A stretch of DNA of 64,000 nt from positions 4,129,651 to 4,193,650 of the forward strand of contig OZ038327.1 of the NCBI GenBank assembly GCA_964035795.1, written 5' to 3'. Source of the DNA: Pterobdella sp. o SKG-2022. Taxonomy: Eukaryota; Annelida; Clitellata; Hirudinida; Piscicolidae. Within the stretch, counting starts at the first letter, position 1. Each line of letters begins with the position of its first letter. Shown piece after piece: positions 21,225-31,891 of the stretch. The position numbers were made by a program, and so were the translations under genes. A model generated the notes under the pieces. It made no database searches. It saw only the letters and a program-made list of their open reading frames with translations, and was not told the origin of the DNA.

Positions 21225-22690
21225 AAATGGCGCAGATAACCCCTTTACTGATAAAGAATCGCTTAGACCCGATGCAGCCATTTAGTTGTCGTCCACTTTC
21301 AAACTTCAGCACCATTTCTAAAATTGTAGTAAGGGTCATTTCCAAGTGGCTATTGTTTCACGTTATTTTACTTCATAACTTCAACACTTTCCATTCTGCA
21401 TATCGTTCTTATCACACGTCGAAAACTGCGCTTTTGTACATCACCAATAGCATCTGAATTATCTGTGCTACCGGGTAAGCAGCCGTCTTGATGTCTCTAG
21501 ATATTTATAATAATAACAATCTACGAAGTTTATTATAGTGATTTTTAACCCAGGGAGTTTCAATGTCAGGCCTACGCTTTCCAATACTAGACATTATGGA
21601 TTTGGAAACATATTTTCATATATATTTCAGCAGCTTTCGACACAATCGGTCCTTCTTATATGCTACTTTCACATCTCTGACATTGCTTTATCCTGGTTTC
21701 ATTTCTATCTTTCCGAACAATTTCTTAAACACGTTGCTTTTCTTCTACTCCTAAATCTTTTTGTTTTGGTGTTTCCAAGGTTTAATTTTTGAGTGCACAC
21801 TCATTTTTTCATACATCTCTTAGTGAGAATTCAAAAGCGGGCCATTAGCTAACTATGATATAAAGCGCCTCTTAATTTGCTCTTTACCCCAGTTTCACTA
21901 AGATTTCTGAATACATCACCAATATCAATTTCTGGTTTTATAACAACCACCTCATGTTGAAACCCAACAAAAGCAAAGTGATGTTCGTTATCAGTTCTAT
22001 ATTCCTCTCCAAATCTAATTGAAGTTACCTTTGTCAACCCCACTCTTTCCGTGACTTCAAAAATGGTTTAACTCTCGATCTAGACATCAACTTTACACAC
22101 TTTGCTTCTCAGATTATACAAACATCCAATTTTCAATTCCATGCAATCAAGCAAGTACGAAAATTCTCATTCTTTAAAACTGCCGTTGACTTGGCTATCT
22201 ATAGTTCTTTTAAGGCTCGACTATTACAACTTCCTTCTTTGTGGGTTTGTGAACTGTCTCATTCCTAATTTGCAATCTCTCTGAAATCACGCTGCCAAAA
22301 CTGTCCTTCAAGCCGATTACTATTCTTTATCTGGCGCTTGCCTCAATTGATTTCATTGGTTTTCGGTCTTTCTAAAAGCTCAGTTCAAGTTGCTGTGCTT
22401 ACTGCAATTCTTCTAAAATTTAATCCGCCAGCTTATTTATATAAGCTCTTTTCTATCAAACAGACACACAAGTTTCTCAAGTCTTTGAGCTCTGGTTTGT
22501 GGCTGCATCAGTCTGTTTCTTCTAACTCTTTCATATCGCTTTTTTTCACACACCGCCTTTTATTTGTCGGAATCTCTTTCACTCAACTTGCGTCTGTCAC
22601 CTTTTCTTGAAGATTTTCGCAATTGTTTAAAAAGGTATCTATATAGGCGCATCTCTCTGCACTAGTTTTTTTGACTACACAAGCGTCTCT
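21225..22690 (+). mobile_element. CR1/L2-like LINE remnant
   Basis: Successive frames match the CR1/L2 reverse transcriptase plan: PFSCRPLSNFSTISKIV, FHSAYRSYHTSKTALL, ALSWFHFYLS, RLDYYNFLLCG and FHWFSVFLKAQFKLL. Frameshifts and stops are frequent. A foreign repeat (21507-21566) sits inside it. Confidence 0.75.
21507..21566 (-). repeat. Dispersed repeat with (ATT)n tail, copy 2
   Basis: TCTACGAAGTTTATTATAGT and AACCCAGGGAGTTTCAA next to an AATAATAA stretch match the copy at 6812-6886. It interrupts the CR1/L2 remnant. Confidence 0.55.
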
Positions 22691-22755
22691 GCACTAGTTC
22701 TTTTAACTACGCAAACGACTTTGTAGCAAACCTAGTTTGCAAACTGTGCGCCTTA

Positions 22756-22927
22756 TTTTTTTTTTTTAGATCGACTTTTAGTCGTCCCATATTGGGGTTT
22801 CGTTAGCTCAACAGATGATTTACAGGGCGCTACTCCTTGTGAGTATAATTGTCGGCCCGCGCGGAATTGAACCCGGTTACTTTAGATGACTAGTCTAACG
22901 CTCTACCAGCTGAGCTATGCTGGCCGA
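22756..22927 (-). mobile_element. tRNA-derived SINE, full length with target duplication
   Basis: On the minus strand a tRNA-like head carries an A box (TAGCTCAGCTGG) and a B box (GGTTCAATTCC), then a body ending GAAACCCCAATATGGG and GTCGATCT plus an A-tail. An 11-bp direct repeat TGTGCGCCTTA flanks it at 22745-22755 and 22928-22938. The anticodon loop CTAGTCA would read AGT, but the body and tail show a SINE rather than a functional tRNA. Confidence 0.88.
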
Positions 22928-22939
22928 TGTGCGCCTTAT

Positions 22940-23396
22940 AAAAGAATCAATCATTACAATAATTATAAAATTAGAAAACAAAATTAATTTTTTCATCTTA
23001 TTCTTAATCAAAACGGTCAATAAAAATCAAATATTGTTTTATTATCATTTCTTAGCTTGTCATTTTTCCATTTTGAACAATTACTATTAACTCAGAGTTT
23101 TCGCAGATTTTATATTGGGGTTTCTCTGTGTTTAACATACGAGTTTTTTCATAATTTCAACTTTTCTGCTGTTTTGTGTTTTACTTTTATTTTAATATTT
23201 TAGAGTGGTTGGACGTTGAAGTTTATCAAAAACATGATTTTTTTTGTATTTTTTTTTGCCAAACATTTCAAGAATTTTTTTCATTTTCCTATTACATTAT
23301 TTTTTTTTTGTTTGAAGCTTCAAAAAGATTCCGTTTTCGGTCTATGGTTTATTTTAGTCTACATTGTCCAAATGATTTCATTATGCGTCTGAGTTT
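22940..23396. other. C1 3' flank
   Basis: AT-rich and T-rich. The last 80 bp match the sequence beyond the C2 stop (around 42590-42640). No separate gene was seen. Confidence 0.5.
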
Positions 23397-25367
23397 TCAA
23401 ACATTTTGTGTGAGGTCATAATTTTTGTAAGCTTCCATCAATTCAAGCAATTTATCAATATCTTTGGTCACTATTCCACTATTCATATCTTTTGGCGTTT
23501 CATTATTACTCCGCTTACTCTCAATCTTATCATCTTTAACACTAGTCATATCTGCGTTTTTTTGTGTGCCATAACTTTTATAGGCTTCAGAGTTTTGTTC
23601 GTGTATTGATTTATTTTGTTCAAAAATGTCAACTGACTCACTTTTGTTATTATTTTTTGTTGAATCTAAATTGTTGGGTCTTGACTTTTCACTACTTTCA
23701 GTTTTTCTGTTTTTTGATTTTTTTTTCGAAGGTTCTTTAGAAAGAATTTCACTTAGTTTTTTCTTAGACGACTTTTTACTCTTCAATTTTTTGCCTTTTT
23801 GTCTTTCAAGCATAATATTCAAAAGACGTTTCATTTGTTCATCAATCGATACTTTATTTTTATCTTTTCCAAACTTGTCAAATTTTTGACAACCTCTATT
23901 TGGTAGTAAAGCATCTTTGCCAAAAAAACAATTATTTCTCTTTTTTTGTGTTTTTGGTTTATTCTGAAAATCACGACAATAGTAATTCATCTTAACATTT
24001 TTTTCTTGTGAATTATCAATTAAATCGTTGCAAAGTGGAAAATTTTCGAAATTCGTTTTAGGTAGTTGTAAGAGTTTCTGTAGTTGTTGCACTTGATTGT
24101 GTAGTTGTTGTTGTTTATTCTGGAGTTCTTTTATTACTTTCGATTTTTTTAAACTTTTATTTTTTTTATTGTTTTTTTTATTTTCTGGACAGCAACAACA
24201 ATACCACTGGTTGAGATGTGGGCTTTTTTGGCATGGTATGTTCCGAGGTTTTCTCATTGTTATTTGCGATTTTTTTGAACTTTCATTTGTTGTGTTGTTT
24301 TTAGTATTTTCTGGACAACAACAGCAATACCACTGGTTGTTTACATCAGAGCTTTTTTGGCATAATATGTTCCGAGGTTTTCTCATTGTTATTTGCGATT
24401 TTTTTGAACTTTCATTTGTTGTGTTGTTTTCAGCATTTTCTGGACAACAGCAATACCACTGGTATTTAACATCAGAGTTTTTTTGAAATTGCTTATTTTG
24501 AGGTTTTCTCATTATCACTTGCAGTTTTTTCAAATTTTCATCTGTTGTGTTGTTTTCTGGACAACAACAACAATACCACTGATGGTTAACATCAGGGTTT
24601 TTTTGGTACTGTTCTGTTTCCATATTTTTTTGAAAACACATTGGACAATGATAGCTGCACATTTGACATTCCAAACTCAATCTTTTGTTTTCACTTCTTC
24701 TATTTTTTCTTAAAACCTTTTTGAAAAATTCTCTTCCGGGTGCTTCATTCTTCAACTTATTTAAGTGACTGACGGTAAACATACAACTACATTTTTTTTT
24801 TGGCTGACAAAAACCGTTACTTGCCGAAGAATTCTGAGTGTTTTGCATGTTTTGTTGATTTTCTTTTGAGACAATCGCAGTATGTTTTGAATCAAAATGA
24901 AAATTACAGCAAGGACTTCTAGTGTTACTAGCTCCATAGTTGCTAACTATTTCACCCAAAGGCTTATTTCCAAAAGTGTTTGGCATACAGCAAGTTTGAA
25001 TTCTGCAGGCATCTTGCGTAGTGCAACAGCAACAACTCTGGTTCGTGTTTTCTGATAGACTAACACAACTACCTTGGCCCTTCTGATTCTCGTTTTCCTT
25101 CTTTTCAAACTTCGAAGATGAAATATGTGTTTTTTTTGTTTTTGCTTCATTATTTTTATTTGAATTTTTTAAAGCGATGAAGTAATTTTTTTGTTTATGA
25201 TTTTGTATATTTGCATTTTTCAAAAACTCATTTTTAGCTTTCATATAATAACTGTTGGAATTGTTTGAATACATTACGTTGGTAGCTTTTATTAAACTTT
25301 TAGTTAACAGCGTTAAATTGTAAAGAATTGTAGTCATACTTTGAAAAACATAATCCAAAAATCGCAT
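23397..25367 (-). CDS. Cassette gene C1: Lys/Cys-rich protein with CCCC-PEN repeats
   Basis: A 656-residue frame from MRFLDYVFQ. The frame stays open 29 codons further upstream (to about 25454) through YFKNQLQS and DPLQPSYN, which match the B and C2 N-terminal block, so the true start is probably in an upstream exon. In order: the PLQPS/LDYVFQ block, NTNQSCCCCTTQDAC and CCNFHF (about residues 108-155), four tandem repeats of about 40 residues built on QWYCCCCPEN, a Gln coil LQNKQQQLHNQVQQLQ, LLNIMLERQKGKK, a Ser/Lys-rich tail and LLELMEAYKNYDL at the C-terminus. There is no signal peptide. It shares its block order with B, so it belongs to the same superfamily. Function unknown. Confidence 0.78.
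   Translation of the reverse strand: MRFLDYVFQSMTTILYNLTLLTKSLIKATNVMYSNNSNSYYMKAKNEFLKNANIQNHKQKNYFIALKNSNKNNEAKTKKTHISSSKFEKKENENQKGQGSCVSLSENTNQSCCCCTTQDACRIQTCCMPNTFGNKPLGEIVSNYGASNTRSPCCNFHFDSKHTAIVSKENQQNMQNTQNSSASNGFCQPKKKCSCMFTVSHLNKLKNEAPGREFFKKVLRKNRRSENKRLSLECQMCSYHCPMCFQKNMETEQYQKNPDVNHQWYCCCCPENNTTDENLKKLQVIMRKPQNKQFQKNSDVKYQWYCCCPENAENNTTNESSKKSQITMRKPRNILCQKSSDVNNQWYCCCCPENTKNNTTNESSKKSQITMRKPRNIPCQKSPHLNQWYCCCCPENKKNNKKNKSLKKSKVIKELQNKQQQLHNQVQQLQKLLQLPKTNFENFPLCNDLIDNSQEKNVKMNYYCRDFQNKPKTQKKRNNCFFGKDALLPNRGCQKFDKFGKDKNKVSIDEQMKRLLNIMLERQKGKKLKSKKSSKKKLSEILSKEPSKKKSKNRKTESSEKSRPNNLDSTKNNNKSESVDIFEQNKSIHEQNSEAYKSYGTQKNADMTSVKDDKIESKRSNNETPKDMNSGIVTKDIDKLLELMEAYKNYDLTQNV
24130..24610 (-). 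repeat. Four tandem repeats of about 120 bp inside C1
   Basis: Each unit encodes QK-x-DVNxQWYCCCCPEN...NESSKKSQITMRKPRN or a close variant. C2 has only one degenerate unit (around CKCCCCPLKTNKKV), so the array arose in C1 after the duplication or was lost from C2. Confidence 0.85.
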
Positions 25368-25454
25368 ATTGTAACTGGGCTGCAGAGGATCTTTTAAAAG
25401 CGACTGAAGCTGGTTTTTGAAATAAAGAGGATATGGAGAAAAAACAAAAACAAC

Positions 25455-25958
25455 TTAAATTTTTCTAATAGAGAGAGTCTACAAAAAAGATTAACTACCC
25501 TAGAAATCTGTGTGTACTCTACTATTTGAAGTCATCAATTTGTGGTTATACCAAAAGTGAACTCTAAGCTTTCGAAGTCCATCGTGTATATTCATGTGAA
25601 GATAGGGTTTAATATACCTGATCCGTTTCTTGAATTTCAATGGGAATGTTTTATCGATTGAATGTTTTAAAAACTTTTCAATTTTTAGTATCACACTTCT
25701 GAAATAACTCAAATCATGCCATTGAGAAACGTTGGCTTGTGTATATTTATTCACTTTTTATGGTTTGATTTCTGTTTTTATTGAAACAAGAATTTTTTAG
25801 CTGAAGGGTTTATTTGGGATTATATGAGAACTTTATTTTCCAAATTTTGTTTATATATATATTTCAAATTTTATTTTTTTTGTAAAGTTTTTTAAAGAGT
25901 TTTTGAATAAATATAAATGCTAATTTTCTTTGAATTTTTGAAGTTTATTTTTTTTGTT
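25455..25958 (-). other. C1 upstream region with a conserved block
   Basis: On the minus strand (about 25505-25600) a frame contains LRKLRVHFWYNHKL; the C2 upstream region (about 44690-44760) encodes LCKLIINFWNNYNL. This may be an upstream coding exon of the C genes, but I could not join it with confident splice sites. Confidence 0.4.
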
Positions 25959-25978
25959 TACTTTCGAATGTTACGCCA
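25959..25978 (+). promoter_or_regulatory. Shared cassette motif at C1
   Basis: ACTTTCGAATGTTACGCCA, a slightly eroded version of ACTTTTAA-N5-ACGTCA. It lies upstream of the minus-strand C1 gene and points away from it. Confidence 0.5.
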
Positions 25979-26059
25979 GTTTAAAAGCAAAACTATTTTC
26001 AAATTGTGAATATTTATTCTCTACCTTTTAACAAAATATTAAAGTTGAATCATCAAATA

Positions 26060-27560
26060 GTTTAGCTGTTGAATTAAAAATGTTTGTCAAATGGAGATAC
26101 TTCTCATGATGCTACTGCGGAAAAGCATTTTAAAAAGCTGTTCAACCAACTAGATCACAGAAACTAACGATTAAACCAGCTAAAAAAAATTTCCCAAGAA
26201 ATTTTAAAAAGCCCACATAAAAAAAATCCGGGCGATTATTTTACAGCCCGAGTCAAACAAAGCAGCTGTAGTAAAAAGAGAGACACTTGATCAAGCTACC
26301 AAAGAATAGACACCTTTTTCACTGTTCAAACTACCCTGGTATTGTGCTTCTGTTAGTGCCAGGCAAAGTTTTCAACCAAATTCTTTTGAATTTTAGGATA
26401 AACGTGGTTGATCTCCAACTTTAAGGTTATCATACGGGTTTCAGAAAAAACCGATTCTGTGCGGACCAGATGGTAATAATGAAAATAAAATTGTAATAGT
26501 TTTTCAAATGGAACTTTCACTTTATGTGAACATTTTAAACCTCGGAGAAACGTTCGACAGTGTGGATTGTAAACCATTATAGAAGCTTCTGTGACACTAC
26601 GTAGTGCCAAAACACTCATGAAAATAACCTCAAGTTTTTATAAAAGACTGATTTGCAAACTGATTCACAAAAAAAAGTTGACCAAACCGTTCCATTTTTG
26701 TATTGGAGTGTGACAGGGCTGCTCAATGTTTTTCTTCCTGTTTCTGTTGGCTATTGACTAGAACACGACAACATCCACCTCAAAAAAAAACGGTATTCAG
26801 TGATTTCTCTTAAATTTTTTGGACAATCTAGATTTTACTAGCTCTTTTTGCGCAAGCCTAGAAAAGAGATCTAATAGAAAATAAGCGGAGTAGCAGAAAC
26901 CAGCAAACTGGGTCTGAACATACATCAAGGAAAAAGAAAGATCTCAAAGAAAACACTGCCAATTCAGTTATCCGCGTGCTAACAAGATAGTCATTAGAAA
27001 AAACAAAAAGTTTCACCAATCTTGACAGTTCCACTGATAAACAGAAAGAAGCGGATGCAAAAAAAAAAATAAAAAACGGAAAAATCATAGTTTTTTTGCA
27101 GTTCTCGAACGTGTGGCATCAAAAGGTTTTTCAAGCAGCACCAAGATCAGGCTAATCAACTCCAGTGGGAACTAAGTTTTGGAGGACAACAGTAACAACC
27201 ACAAAAAAGATCCGGACATTCATTATTACTTGTCTAAAAAAGATTTTTCAGAATTGCAGACTGGAAACCATCATAAATGAAGAATTATGGCAACGCATGA
27301 GTCAAAAATCGACTGGTGTGGAGATCCAACAACGCCGCTAAATATGCATAGTGTGCACTCTACGCAAACCGCCAACCAGCATAGCTAGACAAGCTCTCGG
27401 TTGAAACAACAAGAAAGAGAGGCAGACCACAAAACATATGATGACGTGATCTGGATGCTGAAATCAAGAAAACGACTCTCACGTAAAGACATTTGGAACA
27501 AACTGAAGATCCCTTGTTGTTGGTTTTTGTAACGGCCAGAGACAGTAGTCCTAAGTAAAA
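26060..27560 (+). mobile_element. LINE remnant, gamma family
   Basis: Broken frames contain a CIGV-stop-QGCSMFFFLFLLAID block (the PQG-type RT motif) and, near the end, LWQRMSQKSIG, TLRKPPTSIARQALG and RGRPQNI with RDLDAEIKK. These are the usual tail of a widespread LINE protein. It is heavily frameshifted. Confidence 0.7.
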
Positions 27561-28275
27561 TAATAAAGTAACTAAATTATTTTTGTGATGAAATTAGATG
27601 ATTTTGATGAAAAAATATTAGATTAAATTGGGGCATAATTTATCCCATTCAAAAATAATAACTTGTAAATAATGAAATTTCATAGAAAGGTTTTTTTTAT
27701 CTAAGTCCTAGCATTTTTCTTTTGAAGAATGTATTTGAAAATTACTCAAAACTGATGTTTTCTTGATCAGTCTTCACCGTTTTTGGGAATGACTAAAAAT
27801 CAAAAAGCAATAGACGCACCAAACTCATTAATCATTTTAACAACAAATGAGTAATTAAAAAAAACTTCAAACATTGAAAAGTTTCAAAAAAATGTGAATT
27901 CAAATTTTATCTACCTTGTATTGACGATAATTTCAAATATAAATTTATTTTTCAAATTGATGACGTTGAAACAAAATATTAATATAAACAATTGAAATTT
28001 GAAACTCATTAAGAAAGGTTCATTGTTTTCTTTGTGTAAACATTTTTACATTTCAAAGAATATTTGATTTTTTTCAGAAAACCAAAAATAAAAAATTAAA
28101 CAAAAAAAATTAAAAAAAGCCACAAACCGTTTTATAAACTCTATTTTAAACCACAAATTGGAAGAATATTTGAATTTCTGAGAAAGATTTCGAGATTACC
28201 ATTTGCAGGAATTTTCTTTTCATTTAACAAAACTTCAACTTCCAAGTCTGTGATTCATGTAACTCCTATCAAACT
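27561..28275 (+). other. D1 upstream region
   Basis: The last 350 bp align with the D2 upstream region. A shared TTTTTTTCAG (about 28066-28075) looks like a splice acceptor, so a 5' UTR exon may begin here. A frame downstream of it encodes a YFKPQIGRIF-like peptide, paralleled by YFEPHIGRTF before D2. Confidence 0.45.
27948..27967 (-). promoter_or_regulatory. CRE-like site at D1
   Basis: TTGATGACGTTG lies about 310 bp before the D1 start and is conserved before D2. On the minus strand it reads CAACGTCA with a T-rich stretch ahead, a diverged form of the cassette motif. Confidence 0.45.
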
Positions 28276-29214
28276 ATGGCGAATGAGAACTACTTTTGCG
28301 AAAAAATTGAACCAATAGGTTATGAATCTATCATACAAATTAGGATTGAACCTTGTCAACCAAGGCATTCTACTACGGAAATAGATTCGATAGGAACCAA
28401 GACCCAATCTTGTCAAACTCAAAATCAAAGTGAGGATACGACCCAAATGCAATCGAAACTCCAGTCTGAACCTCCTTCTAACGTGGGCTCTTTACCAATC
28501 TACCACTTCGGTCCGATTTACCTACCAAACCCTTCTCCTCCATGCATATCCCAGTACATGCATCACCAACATCCTTGTGAAAACTATTGGAATATTTGTC
28601 CTACACCCTACTTTCACTGTTGTGACCAGTGTTGTCTTAAAGCATGTTGCGAACCAGAAAGTGAAACAAAACCTGCAACAAAAGTATGTGAAAAGAAAAA
28701 CGTAGATGAAAGTGCGGAGTGCAAAAGCGGGAGCTCAAAAAAAGAGAATTCTGTTGAAAAAGAAAGCGATTGTGAACAAATTTCAAAAGACGATACACAA
28801 TGCAGCTCTGTAACAATTTGTACATCACAAGAAGAAAATTTGGATGTTTCAGAACATCAATCAAAAAAAGCTCATAAGTCGAAAAGCAAAAACGTCCCAA
28901 AAAAAAAACAAGAAAGTAAGGTTCATCAAAAAATACCACAAAAGACTCCTAAATCTGAAAAAAAATTCCAATCTGAATTTAGCTGCTGTTATGAGTTACC
29001 GGTAAAAAAAAATAAGAAAAGCATAAAAAAATGTGAGAGTGAAAAAGTGAAATGTACAGAGAACAAACAGCCAAGAGGTCAAAAATCTTACAAGAAAAAG
29101 ATGGTTGATAGTGAGAAAAAATTCAACCACATTTGCGCAAAAAATCTTTCAAAAGAAAGAAAAGATGTAAAGGAAAAGAAAAAAAATATCAAAATGGTGA
29201 AAATTTGTTTCTAG
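28276..29214 (+). CDS. Cassette gene D1: Cys/Pro/Lys-rich protein
   Basis: A 312-residue single frame; the ATG is supported by alignment with D2 from the first residues (CEKIEPI/CEKIETI). The N-terminal third is Gln/Thr/Ser-rich (TKTQSCQTQNQS) followed by the Pro/aromatic block PIYHFGPIYLPNPSPPC and a Cys/His block HCCDQCCLKACCEP (about residues 115-130). The rest is Lys/Ser-rich and basic, ending KMVKICF. No signal peptide. The family is not recognised. It is the intact counterpart of D2, whose C-terminus was replaced by a LINE. Confidence 0.75.
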   Translation: MANENYFCEKIEPIGYESIIQIRIEPCQPRHSTTEIDSIGTKTQSCQTQNQSEDTTQMQSKLQSEPPSNVGSLPIYHFGPIYLPNPSPPCISQYMHHQHPCENYWNICPTPYFHCCDQCCLKACCEPESETKPATKVCEKKNVDESAECKSGSSKKENSVEKESDCEQISKDDTQCSSVTICTSQEENLDVSEHQSKKAHKSKSKNVPKKKQESKVHQKIPQKTPKSEKKFQSEFSCCYELPVKKNKKSIKKCESEKVKCTENKQPRGQKSYKKKMVDSEKKFNHICAKNLSKERKDVKEKKKNIKMVKICF

Positions 29215-29888
29215 GAATTATAGATTATAACATTTTTCCAAGTGTTTGAAACAGGTGTGTCATAAGGCAAAAAAAAAAGGTTTCTTGATTGATAAAAAGA
29301 GAGTCACAAAATTGAGAGACATCTTTGTGAATTGAACAAATATTCAGACTCATATAACTCAAACTTTATATACTTTTAAGGCTAAAACGGGAAGATCAAT
29401 TTTTAAAATGTGCTTTTCAGAAAATCTCAAAACCCAAAAGCTATAATTGAAGATTAGGCAGAAATACAAGAGATACCCGTGCCAGTACTGCATGCTTGTA
29501 GGTGGTTGGGTGTGTGAAAATATTAAGGCTGCAGTGTTTGAGCAATTATAGAAATGAGGATTCCAAAAACTCTTGTCCAGATTTGAACTCACAAATCAGT
29601 ATTATTCTTCACATTGAGTTTAGGCGTTTCGTTCTTTTATTCTACCTTCCAAAGATCAATTTTTCGGAAATAACTACAAATTAATCGATTACACGGTTCA
29701 TGACTTATATATTGCAAATAATCTCGAATTCCAAACATTATTTTGAAGACTTTTTGAAACTATAATATTTATTGAAAATTTTTACTATCTGTTTATTCAA
29801 CAATAATATCTCAAAAAATCCACTCCTTCTAAGGAAGAATTATCAACTTAGGCTCTATTTAGAAACTTGGTTTAATATGTTAATATTT
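29215..29888. other. D1 3' flank
   Basis: Contains a block around GCCAGTACTGCATGCTTGTAG that recurs after G (about 36955) and before B3 (about 58930), and a block GCAATTATAGAAATGAGGAT that reappears in D2 at the right edge of its LINE insertion. No gene was seen. Confidence 0.55.
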
Positions 29889-29950
29889 GGGACTGTAGCG
29901 TCAACAACGTGAGCTATGCAAAAGAGTAAAAAGGTATCGAGAATTTTTAA
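29889..29950 (+). repeat. Dispersed GTGAGTTATGCAAA repeat, copy 2
   Basis: GGGACTGTAGCGTCAACAAC followed by GTGAGCTATGCAAAAGAG. It is paralogous to the copy at 54893, both lying downstream of D. Confidence 0.55.
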
Positions 29951-30089
29951 GTATTCAGAAAATAAACGTTGAATTGATTCAATAGTAGAGTATTAAACGC
30001 GTAAAAATATCTTGTTTAAAAAAATAAGCTTTGAAAAGATGAGTTTAATTGCCTAATGTAATCTAATATGATCTTTATAGATCAAAGCG

Positions 30090-30210
30090 TTTGCTACAAA
30101 TTTAATCTAGCAAAAACACTGCAGAAAAAGGGCTAACTGCCGACCTACACAGGATCGAAGCTATTAACTTTAGGTAATTAGTCTGATGCTCTTTAGGCCT
30201 ACTCAAAAAA
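30090..30210 (-). mobile_element. Decayed tRNA-SINE, copy shared by both units
   Basis: The minus strand retains AGAGCATCAGACTAATTACC and TTCGATCCTGTGTAGGTCGG from the SINE head. The same relic is at 55110-55245 in unit 2, so the insertion predates the cluster duplication. Confidence 0.6.
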
Positions 30211-30363
30211 ACCTTCTTTGATGATTATTTGGAAAACTGTACATGATTATTGTCGATGTTTAAATATGAAAATTTTTCAACGTTAATAATTATTCTAGAT
30301 TTTATTTAACAGTCAGCATTTTGAAATGAATTGGCATAATGGGTCATTCAGGTTCTGAGTGCT

Positions 30364-31698
30364 TTACAAATTAGTATTATCGCTTTCTGTCTTTTGGAAC
30401 CAACGTTTGAATGATTTCCATTTCAGATTTGGAAATTTTTGATTTATTTGAGAGTTTCTTTTTTGGAAAATTATTAATTTTTCATCAAAATTTTTTTTTT
30501 TATTCACTTTCATAAGACACGCCTGTTGGGAGTTCTGCTTAATTGAGGCATTGTTTGCACAATAGTTTTTCTTTGAACAACAACTTTTGCTCTTTTTATC
30601 TTTGATGGGCTTATACTTTTTTTTACAACGCTTCTTGTAAATTATATTGTAATACGATTTTCCACTTTTGGAGGCACACTTCTTTTTCTTATGACACCTC
30701 TTCTTTTTTTCTTCAAAATCAATAAATTTTTTGTTGGAAAATTTATTTGTAAAATGTTCTTCCTTCCTAGAAACAGTCCTATCAGTCTTCAAATGATTTT
30801 TTCCAGTTAAGTCATTCTCATTATGGCACTCACACTTTCTAACTTGATCATGCATCGTTTCAATTTTTTCAGAGCTTTTCGCAGCTTCGGAAGGAGGTTC
30901 GCCCACACTTATAACGCTTATATTTCGTTGAACTGGTTCAACACAAGAATGTTTGTGGCTTATCTGGATATTGTATGGTTGATTGTCATTTATGTGGAGA
31001 CAAACTCGAGATACCTTAGGGTCAGAACTTGGAGGAGAAAGGGGTTTTTGAGGGGGTAGACAATGAGGAGGAAAAGGTGCTTTCTCTAATGAATGAGACG
31101 GACAGTAGGGGGGGAGTGGTGGTGGATAATAAGGTAAAAAACAAGACGAGTAACCATGTGAAAATGGTGAAAAACGATAAAGTGGGTGAAATGGAAAGCA
31201 ACCTTGGTGGCAACGGGGACAACATGATGAAGGACAACAAATGCCACTACCATCATCTGAATTTTTTCCACTTTTCTGTTTTTTGTATTCTCTATGTTTT
31301 TGAAGTAGTAATTTGAGTGTGTTGCTGATTTTACACAATTTCTTTTCACAACAACAGCCATCATCGTAGGTTGAACCTGTTTGGCACAAACCACAACATC
31401 CACAACATAATGCATCGGGCATCAATTTGCCTTTATCTTTTATTTTGCCGCAATTATTCACATTGAATTCTTTGCATGAACTCGAATCAAAAATTTTTTT
31501 TGATTGTATTGAATAATTCTTTTTTCTTTTGCTTGTACACCTTCCATTAGCTTTACAAATGCAATCTAAATCATTAATTTTGCCAGTTTTATTTCCATAA
31601 CATTTCCATATACAGCCCAGGTCTTTTTCTTGTTTACTCCGACTTGTTTTGAATTGCATCACCTTTGGAAACCTCATTTTGTTCTTGAAAATTTTCAA
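30364..31698 (-). CDS. Cassette gene E1: Cys/Pro-rich basic protein
   Basis: A 444-residue single frame. In order: a basic N-terminus with TSRSKQEKDLGCIW, KKNYSIQSKKIFDSSSCKEF, a Cys cluster CCGCCGLCQTG...DGCCC (about residue 97), LKLLLQKHREYKKQK (about 128), CCPSSCCPRCHQGC, a Pro/aromatic stretch (FPFHPLYRF...YYPPPLPPYC), an EPVQRNISVISVGEPPSEAA block, and a Lys-rich tail with CCSKKNYCANNASIKQ. The last block also occurs at the end of G (CCRKKNYCTNNACFKQ), linking the two families; the LKLLLQKH block recalls B and C. There is no signal peptide. Function unknown. E2 is a damaged copy. Confidence 0.76.
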   Translation of the reverse strand: MKIFKNKMRFPKVMQFKTSRSKQEKDLGCIWKCYGNKTGKINDLDCICKANGRCTSKRKKNYSIQSKKIFDSSSCKEFNVNNCGKIKDKGKLMPDALCCGCCGLCQTGSTYDDGCCCEKKLCKISNTLKLLLQKHREYKKQKSGKNSDDGSGICCPSSCCPRCHQGCFPFHPLYRFSPFSHGYSSCFLPYYPPPLPPYCPSHSLEKAPFPPHCLPPQKPLSPPSSDPKVSRVCLHINDNQPYNIQISHKHSCVEPVQRNISVISVGEPPSEAAKSSEKIETMHDQVRKCECHNENDLTGKNHLKTDRTVSRKEEHFTNKFSNKKFIDFEEKKKRCHKKKKCASKSGKSYYNIIYKKRCKKKYKPIKDKKSKSCCSKKNYCANNASIKQNSQQACLMKVNKKKNFDEKLIIFQKRNSQINQKFPNLKWKSFKRWFQKTESDNTNL

Positions 31699-31891
31699 TA
31701 AATTCTTATCAATCTTTGATTTCGAGGTCCTCTTTCAGAGTTGTCCAACTATTTTGAAGATTTTCAAATTTTTTTGACAGTTTTTGCCATCATGTTTTGT
31801 GTGAAAAAATAGTCAATTAAACTAATAATAAGAGTGACTTGATTAAGTTTTATCTGTTTTTTCTATTTAACTTTTTTGCTTGTTTTTATTG

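Noticed and set aside
22820..22927. Functional tRNA gene
   Set aside because: A and B boxes are present, but the sequence continues into a SINE body with A-tail and is flanked by a target duplication. The anticodon stem is also atypical.
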